DNA of 64,000 bases from NCBI GenBank assembly GCA_026182355.1, contig JAPFBL010000542.1, positions 136,001 through 200,000 of the forward strand, given 5' to 3'. The notes below the pieces were generated by a model. It was not told where the DNA came from, ran no database searches, and saw only the letters and a list, made by a program, of their open reading frames with translations. Position numbers and translations under genes: made by a program. Position 1 is the first letter of the stretch, and each line of letters begins with the position of its first letter. Below, piece by piece: positions 10,266 through 21,205 of the stretch. The DNA comes from Hermatobates lingyangjiaoensis. Its lineage: Eukaryota; Arthropoda; Insecta; Hemiptera; Hermatobatidae.

Positions 10266-10350
10266 TATAAAAAAGCCATGTCATTCTGCCCGTCCCACAC
10301 AGATGTAAACAAGTCCGACAGTGTAACAACTGATACATTATTCCAATATG
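10266..10350. repeat. dispersed repeat (partner 15890-16020)
   Basis: AAGCCATGTCA, a TGTAAACAA block and the ending TATTCCAATATGA recur in the same order at 15930-16020. Function unknown. Confidence 0.5.
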
Positions 10351-10519
10351 AATTAACATGTAGATATACTATATGTTATATACTACCATATAGTATATCT
10401 ATAGATATACTATATGTATATAGTATATACTACCCTTATAGATATACTACCCTTAGCTATAATCGGAATTTAATTAATTTTTTTTGTTAATTGCTAATTT
10501 TAGGTTTATATATTTCATT

Positions 10520-10740
10520 GTCCTATTCTACGTGGTTTAACGCTAAAAAAAAATTTTTATTTAACAATTAAATACTATAACGCTCCTTTTTAAAAAGATT
10601 ACTTCATCTCATCCTCCCCATAATGCTCTATTTTTAGGTATAACTTCATGCTGATCAGTTCAACAGTACGACCTGTATCCAAACGGCCTTTCAAATTCCA
10701 TATGTCAAGATTTTTACATTTTATGAGAAAAAATTTTCAG
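10520..10740 (-). mobile_element. diverged fragment of element E
   Basis: Order and wording of short blocks (CGCTAAAAA, ATAATGCTCTATTTTTAGG, CAACAGTACG, TTACATTTTATGA) match 58905-59110 of E copy D in the same orientation, at clearly lower identity than the main copies. It is an older insertion. Confidence 0.55.
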
Positions 10741-10799
10741 TTTAACACAACACAGACATGTGTCTGTGTACATGTTGTGTAGCCAGAAATTATTCCTTA

Positions 10800-10960
10800 T
10801 ATATTTTCTATATATATATATATATATATCAATGATCAAACCACAATAAGAAATGGGAAAACAAGACTAAGATCTTTCAACCGTAACAAGCGGTCTTCGT
10901 CAGAGTCAAAAACCAGTTGGATTTCACGTGTTTATGTGAAAGCTTTATATATATATATAT
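10800..10960 (-). repeat. F1 left half with deleted partner
   Basis: After a (TA) tract the F1 arm carries a complete minus core at 10865-10907. The right arm is reduced to the outer tail (CACGTGTTTATGTGAAAGC) ending in (TA)n. Confidence 0.75.
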
Positions 10961-11190
10961 ATATATTTAGATATAAAAAGATTTCACATAAACACGTGAA
11001 ACAAGAATCAATGATTAAACCACAATAAGAATGGGAAAACAAGACTAAGATCTTTCAACCGTAACAAGTGGTCTTCGTCAGAGTCTTCGTCAGTTGAGTT
11101 TTTGACTGTGACGAAGACCGCTTGTTACGGTTGAAAGGTCTTAGTCTTGTTTTCCCATATCTTATACTGGTTTGATCATTGATATGTAGA
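10961..11190. repeat. F1 inverted pair
   Basis: The left minus core 11043-11085 and right plus core 11104-11146 have an 18-bp spacer. The right core has GTGACGA for CTGACGA and AGGTCT for AGATCT, so it has lost the conserved C and the perfect palindrome. The left core is intact except for one stem II change. Confidence 0.75.
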
Positions 11191-11530
11191 TATGTAAACA
11201 AACAATATAGGCATGTATATAAAGATATGTATTATCTTAGGGTTAGATATATTATCACGATTCAAATGATAAATTTATCTTTTTCCATAAGACCTAAATG
11301 TGCTATTCGTAAGTAGCATAAAGTATGATTAGTATGATGTCATAGGAAATATATTAGTCCTGTTTTTTTTGTTTTTTTAGAAAAGTATGGAAGTATATCT
11401 TAAATTGAATCATTTTCAAGGCGATGCAAATGGTTTAGGTTCTTCATTCTTATTTTGTAAAAAACATTCATTAAATTCGTTTCAAAATATACATTTTATT
11501 TATATAAACTACGTTTCTGTTTGTGATTTT
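11191..11530. other. unassigned AT-rich stretch
   Basis: Nothing recognised beyond AT-rich sequence and a poly-T run near 11365. Confidence 0.3.
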
Positions 11531-11605
11531 GGGATATATATATATATATATTATATAGTTCAATGTAGCAAAAAGAAACATAGAGAAATCAAAAGCACAC
11601 ACTTA

Positions 11606-11645
11606 CAGTCTCTAATTTTCGGTTTGAACCGTCTTCAGGAGAGAT
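11606..11645 (-). ncRNA. F4 hammerhead-like ribozyme motif, well preserved
   Basis: On the minus strand: TCTC, CTGAAGA, C, stem II GGTT/AACC with a 2-base loop, GAA, palindrome AATT, A, GAGA. Stem I TCTC/GAGA is perfect. It lies in an F4 half element spanning 11533-11690, with (TA)n at the left edge and the F4 upstream segment (AAGCGCACTGGTACAGAGACGG) at the right. Confidence 0.65.
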
Positions 11646-11690
11646 AAGAGACGGAAACTAAGCGCACTGGTACAGAGACGGTTGTAGACA

Positions 11691-12087
11691 GAGGGTTAAT
11701 CAAGAAACCCTATCAAGCTCCTACAGGGCTACATCTACAATTCTTACTAGCCATACTTAGTGAAATAGGATAAATGTCCTAGGCATAAATTAATATGGAA
11801 AAACCTTATTTAAAAAAATTGTAAACAAAAATACAAGGGCATATACTACGCCGTAAGAAATAAATTACAAACTAATTAAATTTTTAAGTTCTTTAATATT
11901 ACCTTAGATTGTCGTGTCGTTGTCATCTAACTCTGAAACAAAAAAAACAAAATAACTTTAATTTAATGAAAACAAAAAAGTATACAAAGTTTACAAAAAC
12001 ACGTGAAAACTAAACACGGTTAAATTAAATACTGTAGTTCTATAAAGAGAGAATACTGAATGAAACGGTAGCAACGGATGCTGTCAC
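11691..12087. other. unassigned AT-rich stretch
   Basis: No gene or repeat recognised. Confidence 0.3.
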
Positions 12088-12144
<57 letters not shown>

Positions 12145-12371
12145 ATTAAAAGAAACGGTCCGGCGGACTTTTTTAAATAAAATAAATTCAAAACGAAGGA
12201 AGCACACAGAAAGACACAGATAAAATCACATCACATATTTCGACATCACCGCCGCCCTGCCTTCCTGCGGGACTCTTCACTCTTCGCTCTTCACACCTCC
12301 TGATGACGACGATGGTCGAAATATCGATGTGAGTTATGCCTGTGTCTTTCTGTGTGTTTCCTTCGTTTTGA

Positions 12372-12406
<35 letters not shown>
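12088..12406. repeat. F2 inverted pair between (TA)n tracts
   Basis: A (TA) tract at 12091-12140, then the F2 left half on the minus strand (12180-12250, core decayed at CATATTTCGACATCACC), then the F2 right half with an intact plus core from 12300 (CTGATGACGACGATGGTCG), then (TA)n at 12378-12404. The spacer holds CCTGCGGGACTCTTCACTC, also seen at 1340-1362. Confidence 0.75.
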
Positions 12407-12407
<1 letters not shown>

Positions 12408-12600
12408 TTTTTCGTTGGAAATACGATCCGAAACGGGCAAATATAGTTCAATATAGAAAAAGAAACATAGAGAAATTAAAAGCACACACTTACAGTCTCT
12501 AATTTTTGGTTTGAACCGAAAATTAGAGACTGTAAGTGTGTTCTTTTGATTTCTCTATGTATCTTTGACTATAGTGAACTATATATGTATATATATATAT
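12407..12600. repeat. F4 palindrome without ribozyme centre
   Basis: Two F4 arms meet at about 12515 inside the stem II region (GGTTTGAACC), so CTGAAGA is missing. Inverted arms run from about 12430 to 12590 with small differences, and (TA) tracts lie on both sides. Confidence 0.7.
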
Positions 12601-13302
12601 ATATGACATAAAGTGTTTGTATTCGTTTGCGAAGCGATTGGCGTTGAACTATTGTATATGTTATATGAGTAAACGTGACACAGGACACAAAGTACAGGAC
12701 CAGGTACTTGAAGCATAAATATCAGAAACTATGCACACATTCTATCTTTATTATAGAACGAAATACGAAGGTCAATAAGAGTGTGCGGTGAAACAAACGG
12801 TGACTTGTACAATCAGGACTCTTACCACAGATGATATGCACACTTATATTTCCTCACCTCTATTTCACCCCTCCCTCGTCACCCCCTTTGCAACCCCCTC
12901 CCCCTCCTTCATCCCTTACAGCTCTCATAAAATCTCCTTATTTCAACACAAACACAAATTAGATTTACCCCCAACAATTTTGTTTTTTTTTTTCCTTTTC
13001 TTCTTTCCTACCCTCTCCACCTTGGCTTGTCTCTTATATTTGTCAAATATTTGTACAATTCTTCTCTAATTGTTCAGCAATCAAATACTGAAAATACAAG
13101 GAAGAAAAAAAAATATAAAGAATTTTTTCTTTCCTTCTCTTCCATTATAAAGGCATTTTGGTTGGCATTAATGTCAATATTGGCGACACTGTTCAAATCA
13201 TTACTCGAGACCATATACCGTCAGATTATTCAACTCAAGGGTTTAACATCAGGAAGTAGTTATTAACATTGATGCAGCTTCTCGACCAATGATTCCTAAA
13301 GC
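12601..13302. other. unassigned stretch with pyrimidine-rich segment
   Basis: 12850-13020 is strongly C/T-rich on the + strand. The open frames there are compositional. No gene recognised. Confidence 0.3.
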
Positions 13303-13695
13303 TCAAAGATGGGTTTCTTGAGGATTTGGGTCTAAAGAAATTACCCTCCTGTTTAAATGCTGACGTTTCGCCAATAGTTATTTGACATTTTCAAGGCTTG
13401 TTTTTGAAAAGGAAACTATTTATGGTCCATGCCTCTATCTTCCAGCATCATATCTGATACGAAGACAAAGGAAGGTTACATAACAAGATGAAACATTCTG
13501 GTTATGTAACCTTCCTTTGTCTTTATATATCACATATGATGTCGGTAGATAGAGATATATGTAGTCCGTAAATAGATTCTTTTTCAAAAACAAGCCTTGA
13601 AAATGTCAAACAATTATTGGCGAAACGTCAGCGTATAAACAGGAGTGTAATTTCTTTAGACCAAAAATCCTCAAGAAACCCATCTTTGAACTTTG
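13303..13695. repeat. F8 long palindrome with two ribozyme-like motifs
   Basis: Arms at about 13307-13430 and 13562-13693, with a nested inner pair (13454-13482 against 13502-13530, containing AAGGAAGGTTACATAAC). The motifs at 13369-13397 (-) and 13594-13632 (+) read CTTGAAAATGTC, loop, GGC, GAA, ACGT, C. CTGANGA is altered to CTTGAAA, so F8 may be a distant or inactive relative of the other families. The same family is at 45905-46250. Confidence 0.7.
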
Positions 13696-13854
13696 AAGTA
13701 GTTATTAGTAATTTCTTTTAATTTTAGCCTTAACAAGTCACCAAAGAAACCTTGGCGTAAACTATAAACGAAAAAAAAAAGAAAAAAAGAATTTTACTTT
13801 TAATATCCATACTGCCATATTCTATGTCAATAATAATTAGTAAATATTTTATTT

Positions 13855-14165
13855 TTATGTAAACTTTTTCGATGAAAATACGATCAAGAAGGGAAAAATA
13901 AAATTCAAAGTAGATAGAGAAACATAGGAAAATTAAAAACACACACTTACAGTCTCTAATTTTCTAGTTAAGGGAGGCCTACCTTTTTCTGTTTGACCGG
14001 GCACGTATGCAGCAAAATTGTTGATCACCAACCATCTCTGTACCAGTGTGTTTGGTTTCCCTGTCTTATCTCTCGTGAAGATGATTCAAAAGAAAATTAA
14101 AGACTGTAAGTTTGTTTTAATTCTATATATTTCTGTATTTACATTGAACTTTAGTTTCATTTAGG
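13855..14165. repeat. F4 inverted pair with long spacer, degenerate
   Basis: The left arm 13860-13965 carries the F4 tail and CAGTCTCTAATTTTC. The right arm 14083-14160 ends in TACATTGAACTTTAG. The spacer holds the F4 upstream segment (CTGTACCAGTGTG...CTTATCTCTCGTGAAGATG). CTGAAGA is changed to GTGAAGA in the right arm. Confidence 0.65.
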
Positions 14166-14285
14166 TAGATTTAAAAATAACAATAGTTATAACCAAGGTA
14201 GGCAATCTAGTTTTAAAAAAAATCTCCATAGGTCTACACTCAATATTATCCGAAGCAATGCTAAATAATTTATATTAGCGGGTTA

Positions 14286-14560
14286 GAAACATCAGCCCTC
14301 TGCGGTCTTTTTGTTTGATCGGTGATTCTTCATTGGAAGTTTTACATTTTGCCTAACTCAAATGTATTTAGAGTAGGAATCTTTAACCAGTACCTGACAT
14401 TGTATAGGCTTGGGACCGATGGCTTAACACCTATCCGAGGGACGACGTATTCAGATTTATTAACCTTTCATGTGAATAAATCGAGGGCCAGAGTGGGTAT
14501 CGAACCTCGGACCTACCAGTTCAGAGGCTAGTATGTTAACCACTTAGCTAACCTGACCCT
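14286..14560 (-). mobile_element. tRNA-derived SINE, nearly full
   Basis: On the minus strand: head with TAGCTAAGTGGTTAACATAC (A-box-like) and GAGGTTCGATACCCAC (B-box), then the common body GGCCCTCGATTTATTCAC, then CTAAATACATTTGAGTTAGG and a GATTCTTCA block. It is the same family as 51512-51836. Confidence 0.85.
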
Positions 14561-15005
14561 TTCGCTTAGGGCCGAATATCAGCTATTGAAAATCAGTAAT
14601 ATACTGTATTACAATATATTGTAAATATTTATGTTTATATTGGTATAACTACGAAATGGAAAGGGAATGCTTTCAGAGGACCTGAAAACGATTAAATTTG
14701 TCGAAATATCATAAATAGTTTTTTGAATTAATCTTGTAAAGAATATAATTGATTGGGTGTTTCGTGTGATTTGATTGTGTTCATAACGTTTTTTCGTTTG
14801 GAATGGGGAAGTGTTTTGAGCTGGCTGCTGAGAATAGTTGAGTCATGGCTGAGTAGCCGCATTTCATGGGTTTGATGAGCCGTGGTAGTTTGACCACGTG
14901 CGCAAGCCCACCCACGCACTATCGCCCAATTACTCCAAATATATACACATACATATATGTAAAAGTAAATGCAAATCAGGTTTTTTTTCAGTCTTTTAGT
15001 TTCGA
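14561..15005. other. unassigned stretch
   Basis: AT-rich on the left, more mixed at 14860-14935. No gene recognised. Confidence 0.3.
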
Positions 15006-15070
15006 AAACAAATTTTCAAATAACAAACGTTTCGGTTTTATTTAAAACCTTCTTCATTGGCCTACAACAT
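15006..15070 (-). repeat. F7 half element, ribozyme-like motif
   Basis: Minus strand 15023-15062: CCAATGA in place of CTGATGA, stem II GGTTTT/AAAACC, GAA, ACGT, T. The conserved UGA of the core is altered, so activity is doubtful. Relatives are at 21308-21345, 29138-29179 and 43036-43075. Confidence 0.55.
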
Positions 15071-15115
15071 ACAAAGAAAACACATACACACACACATACA
15101 CACACCCAATACAAA

Positions 15116-15268
15116 CTGAAACAGTTTCAGTTGGGTTTTTGACTCTGACGAAGACCGCTTCTTACGGTTGAGGGATCTTAGTCTTGTTTTCCCATTTTCT
15201 TATGGTGGTTTGATAATTGATTGTTATTTCACGTGTTTATGCGAAATTTTTTTATTTACACACACATA

Positions 15269-15335
<67 letters not shown>

Positions 15336-15345
15336 CATACACACA
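15116..15345 (+). repeat. F1 right half followed by (CA)n
   Basis: The F1 plus core 15141-15183 has the GAGGG change (GAAA lost), as at 9385-9427. The F1 tail runs into (CA)n at about 15256-15353 instead of (TA)n. Confidence 0.75.
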
Positions 15346-15348
15346 CAC

Positions 15349-15475
15349 ACACCATCGAAAAAACGTCATAACACGACTTTGATGACCCCCAAAACATGTA
15401 ATTCTGTAAAATCTTAAAATTTATTTTTTTTTTCACATTTCACTATACTTTACTTATAGTAAAGTAAAAAAGTAA
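15349..15475 (-). mobile_element. element E, left-end fragment
   Basis: Matches the first about 125 bp of E copies A and B on the minus strand (CATCGAAAAAACGTCATAA, AAACATGTAATTCTGT) and ends in the inverted sequence CTTTACTTATAGTAAAG. Confidence 0.75.
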
Positions 15476-16025
15476 AAAATAAAAAAAAGAAAAAAGTTGC
15501 GTATGTGGTTGATAAGGGAATGACGTAGGGTAAGGTTTACAATAGCTAATACGGGGTAGTGCAAGTGTCAGGCCCTTAGCCCTTGGCTGTCACTCGCTAT
15601 TGACTAAAAAGGGCCTAGACTCTCATTAGTGGCCCTTTGACCTGCTATCGTTATCCTCTGCAGGCCAGCAACACCTTTATCGCTATAATACAATTAGAAA
15701 AGACGAAAACACAACCTAACATTCCTTTATGAGTGTCCATGAAATCTGGGGTGCGTGGTAAGAAAACGTACACTTCTGAAAAGAAATCAATTTTATTCAG
15801 TTTTAGCATCGATTTAAAATAGTATAGTCATACATCAGGTCTCGGCCATAATCCGTTTTAAAAGTTCGAAAACCGAATCCTACGAGTTCCGAAACGAGTT
15901 TACCCATGAAAAATAATGTAGTGACATGAAGCCATGTCAGTCTGTCCGTTCTGTAAATAAATGTAAAAAGTGTAAACAAATTTGACAAGTATGGCAAGTG
16001 ACCTATTATTTCAATATGATTTTTC
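15476..16025. other. unassigned stretch
   Basis: Contains a GC-richer segment at 15540-15680 and the second copy of the dispersed repeat noted at 10266-10350 (about 15930-16020). No gene recognised. Confidence 0.35.
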
Positions 16026-16077
<52 letters not shown>

Positions 16078-16215
16078 ATTAATTTACCACAATGAAACAA
16101 ATTTGGAAACAATGCTCTAAGGCCTTTCGTCAACACATCGTCAGAGAGCAAGTGAATTAAAAAATAATAAATACTTGTTAACCTGGTTGTTCATTGTGGT
16201 AAATTAATCCATCTA
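16026..16215. repeat. (TA)n and F5 palindrome with minus core
   Basis: (TA)n at 16029-16074, then inverted arms 16076-16100 and 16188-16211 (GGATTAATTTACCACAATGA). The minus core 16114-16149 is complete: GCTCT, CTGACGA, T, stem II GT/AC, GAA, AGGCCT, T, AGAGC. The right arm leads within about 30 bp to the ATG of a PLE-like N-terminal ORF. Confidence 0.75.
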
Positions 16216-16239
16216 TTATTAGATATAAATAGTGTTAGA

Positions 16240-16391
16240 ATGTGTAGTTATGAAAAGAAAAGTTTGGGCCAGTTGATTTTTTTATTCCCCGAGGAACTGA
16301 GAAGAACCTGTAGGACATTAGAGAAACTCTCAAAAAAGCTAACCAAGCATGAAATTGGCATACAATTTTTAGAAACATATATATGTGTATA
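16240..16391 (+). pseudogene. Penelope-like element ORF, N-terminal fragment
   Basis: The frame begins with ATG at 16240. After about 15 residues it has a basic, coiled-coil-like run with the pattern L-R-R-T-C-R-T-L-E-K-L-S-K-K-L, then H-E-I-G-I-Q-F-L-E-T-Y-I, and passes into TA-rich sequence read as Tyr-Ile. The same pattern (LEK.S.KL....I.F) recurs at 19712, 31060, 43161 and 44356, where it precedes C-x-x-E-G-L-L-P. I assign it to PLE ORFs from this pattern and from the neighbouring GIY-YIG fragment. I did not verify the match. Confidence 0.55.
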
Positions 16392-16660
16392 TATATCAAT
16401 ATATGATCAAACCACAATAAGAAAATGGGAAAACAAGACTAAGCTCTTTCAACCGTAACAAGCGGTCTTCGTCAGAGTCAAAAACCCAACTGAAACACTA
16501 GATGCAGAGAACATCTGGTGAGGGGTTGAGAAGAGTGGGAGGGAAGAGTGGTATTAAAAGGGTGAAAGCGCAGGAAAGGACTAATGTCCAAGAAAGGGAT
16601 GTTTGGGGAAACAAAGGAGTACAGTAAGAAAGAGTAAATGTTTCTGTGAAATCTTTTTAT
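16392..16660 (-). repeat. F1 left half with extended upstream segment
   Basis: The minus core 16437-16479 is followed by about 160 bp that is nearly identical to 60808-60965 (AACACTAGATG, GGGTTGAGAA, GGAAAGGACTAA). This gives the 5' part of the F1 unit, upstream of the ribozyme when read on the minus strand. A remnant of the right tail precedes 16660. Confidence 0.75.
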
Positions 16661-16840
16661 ATATCAATATATACATTTTATTGAAAATAAATCAGTAGTT
16701 CTAAAAATTCGAAGATTTTTTTAGTTATTCTTTTCTTTTTGTAGGACATTTTAGGTATGTCATTCTTTTTTCATTTGATTTTATACAATTCCTGTTATTT
16801 TTGTAACTTTTAACTTATAATTTTGTATTGTAGAAGTTTA

Positions 16841-16941
16841 CGAGTACCTGACGATGAACATAGTGTGTTCGAAAAGCGTAGGATAAAAAAGAGTTTATTT
16901 TTTTATGTATGGAGACTTTGATTTATCAGTTTATACCAGTA
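16841..16941 (+). repeat. F6 half element, decayed core
   Basis: CTGACGA, T, stem II GAACA/TGTTC, GAA at 16849-16875. Stem III is changed to AAGCGT, so the palindrome is lost. The F6 tail (ATGGAGACTTTGATTTATC) follows. Confidence 0.6.
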
Positions 16942-17040
16942 TTTTAGTTTTTACTTTTGCAATGTGTGACACGACACGAAAATTATGTCTGGATTTTTCA
17001 AGATTTTGACACGCCGGACTCAAAAGGTTCGCTGTCACTG

Positions 17041-17216
17041 TTATAGAAGTACCACAAGGCTCTACTCCTGTACTATTCTTATTGTAATAAACATAAAACT
17101 AAGTTATTTTTAGCAAACATTGATAGACTTGTAAGCACGACTTCCTGATCTCTAAAGGAGAAGTTTTATAAAGTGTGCCACCGCCATATGGAACGGCTAC
17201 AACCTCTCTCCTTCAA

Positions 17217-17270
<54 letters not shown>

Positions 17271-19370
17271 CTCCCACTCTCTCCATTTCTTTCTTCTTCA
17301 CCTCATTCTCTTTTATCTCTTCCCACCTCACTCTCTTTCTCTGTTTTGTAATTTGTATTCTCCCTCCCTCTTTTTCCCTGCACTCTCTCTCACACCATCT
17401 GCCCCCCTTTCACTCATTCTCTCTCTTGTCAGTGTTTGACTATATATCTTGACGCTCTCTCTTACACACACTTTCTCTCACGTACTCACTCTCTCGCACG
17501 TTCTCCTCCTCTCTCTCACTCTCTCCCTCTTGTCAGTACTTGACTAGATATCTTGAAGTTCTCTGTCGCTCACACTCACTCTCACTTACTCACTCTCTCG
17601 CAAGTTCTCCCTCTCTTTCTCTCTCTCTCTCTCTTGTCAGTACTTGACTCTATACCTTGAAGTTCTCTCTCTCTTTCTTTCTCTTTTTTGTAATTTGTAT
17701 TTCTCTCTCCCTCTTTTTCTTCTCACTCTCTCTCACACCATCTGCCTCCCTATAACTCTTTCTCTCTCTTCTCAGTGTTGACTATAAATCTTGACGCTCT
17801 CTCTCACACGCTCTTTCTCTGAATTACTCACTCTCACTTACTCACTCTCTCGCAAGTTCTCCCCCCCTCTCTCTCTCTCTCTTCTTCTTGTCAGTACTTG
17901 ACTCTATATCTTGAGGTTCTCTCTCTCTCTCTTTCTCTTTTTTGTAATTTGTATTTCTCCCTCCCTCTTTTTCTTCTCACTCTCTCTCACACCATCTGCC
18001 CCCCTTTCACTCTTTCTCTCTCTTGTCAGTGCTTGACTAGATATCTTGACGTTCTCTGTCGCTCACACTAACTCTTACTTAATCACTCACTCGCAAGTCC
18101 CCCCCCCTTTCTCTCTCTCTCTATCTCTCTCTTGTCAGTTCTTGACTCTATATCTTTGATATGATTCCTGTAGAACTATCTAACGCACGTCTTCTCCCAT
18201 ACTATTTTCTCAGTGTAGTATCAAGTCGGAGGGGGGAGGCGGTCCACCCCCGGGAGTTACATGCGAGATGGCGGCATTTTGGGGTTGTCAAAAATAGAAA
18301 ATAGAAAAAAGTAAAATAATAAAATCCAACAAAAATTCTCAAATTTGATGGTTCTCCATCACTGTTATAGAAGTATCTACCACAAGGCTCTACTCCTGTA
18401 CTATTCTTATTGTAATAAACATAAAACTAAGTCATTTTTAGCAAACATTGCTAGACTTGTAAGCACGGCTTGTTGATCTCTAAAGGAGTTGTATCATAAA
18501 GTTTGCCACTGCTATATGGTTGTAACGGTTTCAACATCTCTCCTTCAACTCTCTTCTCCCTCTCACTCAATCTCTATTCTCCCTCACACTCTTTCTCACT
18601 CACTCTCTTTCTCCCTCACACACTCTCTCACTCACTATTAATCTCCCTCACACTCTCTCTCAATCCTCTCTATTCTCTCACTCACTCTCTCTCACTTACT
18701 GTCTATTCTCTTTCAAACCCACTCTATCTCACTCTCACACACTCTCTCTCGGTCTCTCTTTATTCTCCCTCACACTCTCTCTTACTCATTCATAATCTCC
18801 CTCACACACTCTCTCTCTCTCTCACTCCTATCTATTCTCTCTCACTCTCTCTCCCTCTCTCACTCCTCTCTATTCTCTCACACATCTCTCTCACTCCTCT
18901 CTATTCTCTCTCACACCTCTCTCACTCACTCTCTATTCTCTCACACCCACTCTATCTCACTCTCTCTCACTCACTCTCTATTCTCTCACACATCTCTCTC
19001 ACTCCTTTCTATTCTCTCTCACTCTCTCTCACTCCTCTCTATTCTCTCACACATCTCTCTCACTCCTTTCTATTCTCTCTCACACCTCTCTCACTCACTC
19101 TCTATTCTCTCACACCCACTCTATCTCACTCTCTCTCGCTCTCTCTCTTTCTATTTGTTAATACTGACCGTATATCATTGATATGATGATTTGATCCTGA
19201 ATAAGTATCCACCACGAGGCTTTACCCCTATACTATTGTTATTGTAATAAACATAAAACTAAGTCATATTTTAGCAAACATCAATAGACTTGTAAGCACG
19301 GCTTGCTGATCTCCTAAAGGACTAGTTTTACAAAGTTTGTTCCTGGTGTATGTCGGTGAAATGGTTACAA
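17041..19370. repeat. TC-rich block with triplicated spacer
   Basis: A roughly 170-bp unique segment (ACCACAAGGCTCTACTCCTG ... AGCAAACATTGATAGACTTG) occurs at 17041-17210, 18364-18545 and 19204-19370. The spaces between are filled by (TC)n and by repeats of the motif CTTGTCAGTACTTGACT. This suggests tandem duplication of about 1.3 kb and 0.85 kb units whose TC parts changed length. Long open frames here read as Ser-Leu and are compositional. Confidence 0.8.
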
Positions 19371-19582
19371 GTGGACAGATGGCCTGCCGCGCGCTCTTAC
19401 TCCTAACCGATTAGCTTCCCATCTCCAGTAGCAATCTCCTTCTTCAAATCAATTATTCTCTGTGTGATCATAGCAAGGGAGTTACTTGCGCGCTAATGGC
19501 CAGCCCACCACCCCCGCACTCCACATCTGAGTCATTCAAACTAGTTCCAAATAATATTACCATCTAAACCTTTTTACTTTTA
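19371..19582. other. unassigned stretch
   Basis: Moderately GC-rich. No recognised feature. Confidence 0.3.
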
Positions 19583-19860
19583 TAAATATATATATATATA
19601 TTAGTAAAAGTTGGGAGCAGTCCTTCTTGAATACATGCATTTAAAAACTTTATGTCTGATTCCACTTGATTTAACTTCGTCGAATATTTTCGTTGAATAT
19701 TGGACTGAAACATGTCTAATAAGAATTCAAACAAATATGGTGATGCAATTTTTAAGTTAAACGCAGGAATGAAGAAAAGATTTCGAAATTTGGAAAAATA
19801 TTCGACAAAGTTAAATCAAGTGGAATCAGACATAAAGTTTTTAAATGCATACATATATAT
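19583..19860. mobile_element. inverted pair of PLE N-terminal ORF fragments
   Basis: The right half (19712-19855, +) starts with ATG and reads through K-K-R-F-R-N-L-E-K, S-T-K-L, S-D-I-K-F-L-N-A into (TA)n. The left half (19690 down to 19583, -) codes the same S-D-I-K-F-L-N-A and continues C-I-Q-E-G-L-L-P-T-F-T-N-I-Y into a (TA) tract. Arms 19635-19690 and 19795-19850 are 56 bp with one mismatch. The left half retains more of the ORF than the right, so the two copies end at different codons. Confidence 0.65.
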
Positions 19861-19871
19861 ATATAAAATAT

Positions 19872-19921
<50 letters not shown>

Positions 19922-20190
19922 AAAAAGATCACATAAACACGTGAAACAACAATCAATGATATATATATGAATGATCAAACCACAATAAGAAATGGGAAAA
20001 CAAGACTAAGATCTTTCAACCGTAACAAGCGGTCTTCGTCAGAGTCAAAAACCCAACTGAGGTTTTTGACTCAGTTGAGTTTTTGACTCTGACGAAGACC
20101 GCTTGTTACGGTTGAAAGGTCTTAGTCTTGTTTTCCCATTTCTTATTGTGGTTTGATCATTGATTGTTGTTTCACGTGTTTATGTGAAAT

Positions 20191-20231
<41 letters not shown>

Positions 20232-20245
20232 TATATATAATAATA
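19861..20245. repeat. (TA)n-bounded F1 inverted pair
   Basis: (TA)n 19858-19918, left arm with minus core 20004-20046, right arm with plus core 20085-20127 (AGGTCT for AGATCT), F1 tail, (TA)n 20197-20240. The spacer contains GGTTTTTGACTCAGTTGAG, an extra partial copy of the sequence before the core. Confidence 0.85.
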
Positions 20246-20249
20246 ACTT

Positions 20250-20440
20250 TAACCTACCTTGTTGGTCATCAAGTAACATATATCTTACTAGTAAATACTT
20301 TTTAACTATTCAAAGTTTGAGAATAATACTTTAAAGGACGAAATATCTAATTCAAGTCAGGCATACGTCTAATATAACTACGGACTATTACCGACAAAAG
20401 GTTTTTTTTTTTACTTTAACCCGGTTTGTTTGTCATCAAG
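20250..20440. repeat. short direct duplication around TA-rich ends
   Basis: ACTTTAACCTACCTTGTTGGTCATCAAG near 20252 recurs as ACTTTAACCCGG...GTCATCAAG near 20415. The intervening sequence is not recognised. Confidence 0.5.
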
Positions 20441-20441
20441 A

Positions 20442-20590
20442 AATATATATATATATATATACACTTAAAATAAACAGTGACACATAGACTGAAACATAAC
20501 AAAGACTAACTTTTCAGTCTATGTGTCACTGTTTATTTTAAGTGTTATCTGTCCTGCCGGACCGTTTTCCTTTTATCATGATATATATAT
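20442..20590. repeat. F3 palindrome, collapsed
   Basis: The arms (ACTTAAAATAAACAGTGACA and its complement) meet near 20510 with no ribozyme core. The tail ending in CTGCCGGACCGTTTTCC runs to a TA tract. Confidence 0.7.
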
Positions 20591-20814
20591 AATTAAAATA
20601 AGCAGTGACACATAAACAGAAACACAACAAAGACTCACTTTTCAATATTTCGACCGTAATGGCGGTCGTCCCTCCGTCAATTCACTTCTTCTCCTGAGGA
20701 CGACCGCCATTACGGTCGAAATATTAAAAAGTGAGTCTTTGTTGTGTTTCTGTTTATGTGTCACTGCTTATTTTAATTGTTATTTGTCCTGCCGGACCGT
20801 TTTTCGTTTATCAT

Positions 20815-20852
<38 letters not shown>
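20591..20852. repeat. F3 inverted pair with one intact core
   Basis: The left arm has a minus copy of stem II and stem III (20643-20671) but its CTGA segment is replaced by CCTCCG. The right arm has a plus core at 20694-20726: CTGAGGA, C, GACCG/CGGTC, GAA, ATAT, T. The F3 tail then runs to (TA)n 20816-20852. Confidence 0.75.
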
Positions 20853-20853
<1 letters not shown>

Positions 20854-21205
20854 TTGAACACAGAGAAAAGAACACAGAAAGACACTACAGACTCACTTCG
20901 ATATTTCGACATTCGTCGTCATCGGGAAGAAGTGCGAATATATATATATATCAATGATCTAACCACAATATGAAAATGGGAAAACAAGACTAAGAACTTT
21001 CAACCGTAGCAAGCTGAAAAACCGCTTGGTCTCCCTTTCTCTTTTCTCCTGAAATAAGACGGATTAATCGAAAATTTGAGTCTGTAAGTGTGTTTCCTTA
21101 CTCTGTGTGTTACTCTTCTTGAATTTTGAACTCGTATTATGTCCAGTTTGAATCGTGATTCGTTTTATTAAGTGAAGATATATATATAATTAATTTTATA
21201 TATAT
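20853..21205. repeat. series of half elements: F2 (-), F1 (-), F4-like (+)
   Basis: The F2 left half (20853-20940) has CCGATGA in place of CTGATGA. The F1 left half (20955-21015) stops inside stem II. The F4-like right half (21045-21170) resembles 85-175 at the window start, and its core has lost stem II. A TA tract ends the series at 21175-21205. Confidence 0.6.

Noticed and set aside
18503..19186. 227-codon Ser/Leu-rich protein
   Set aside because: Translation of (TC)n sequence with a strong compositional bias.
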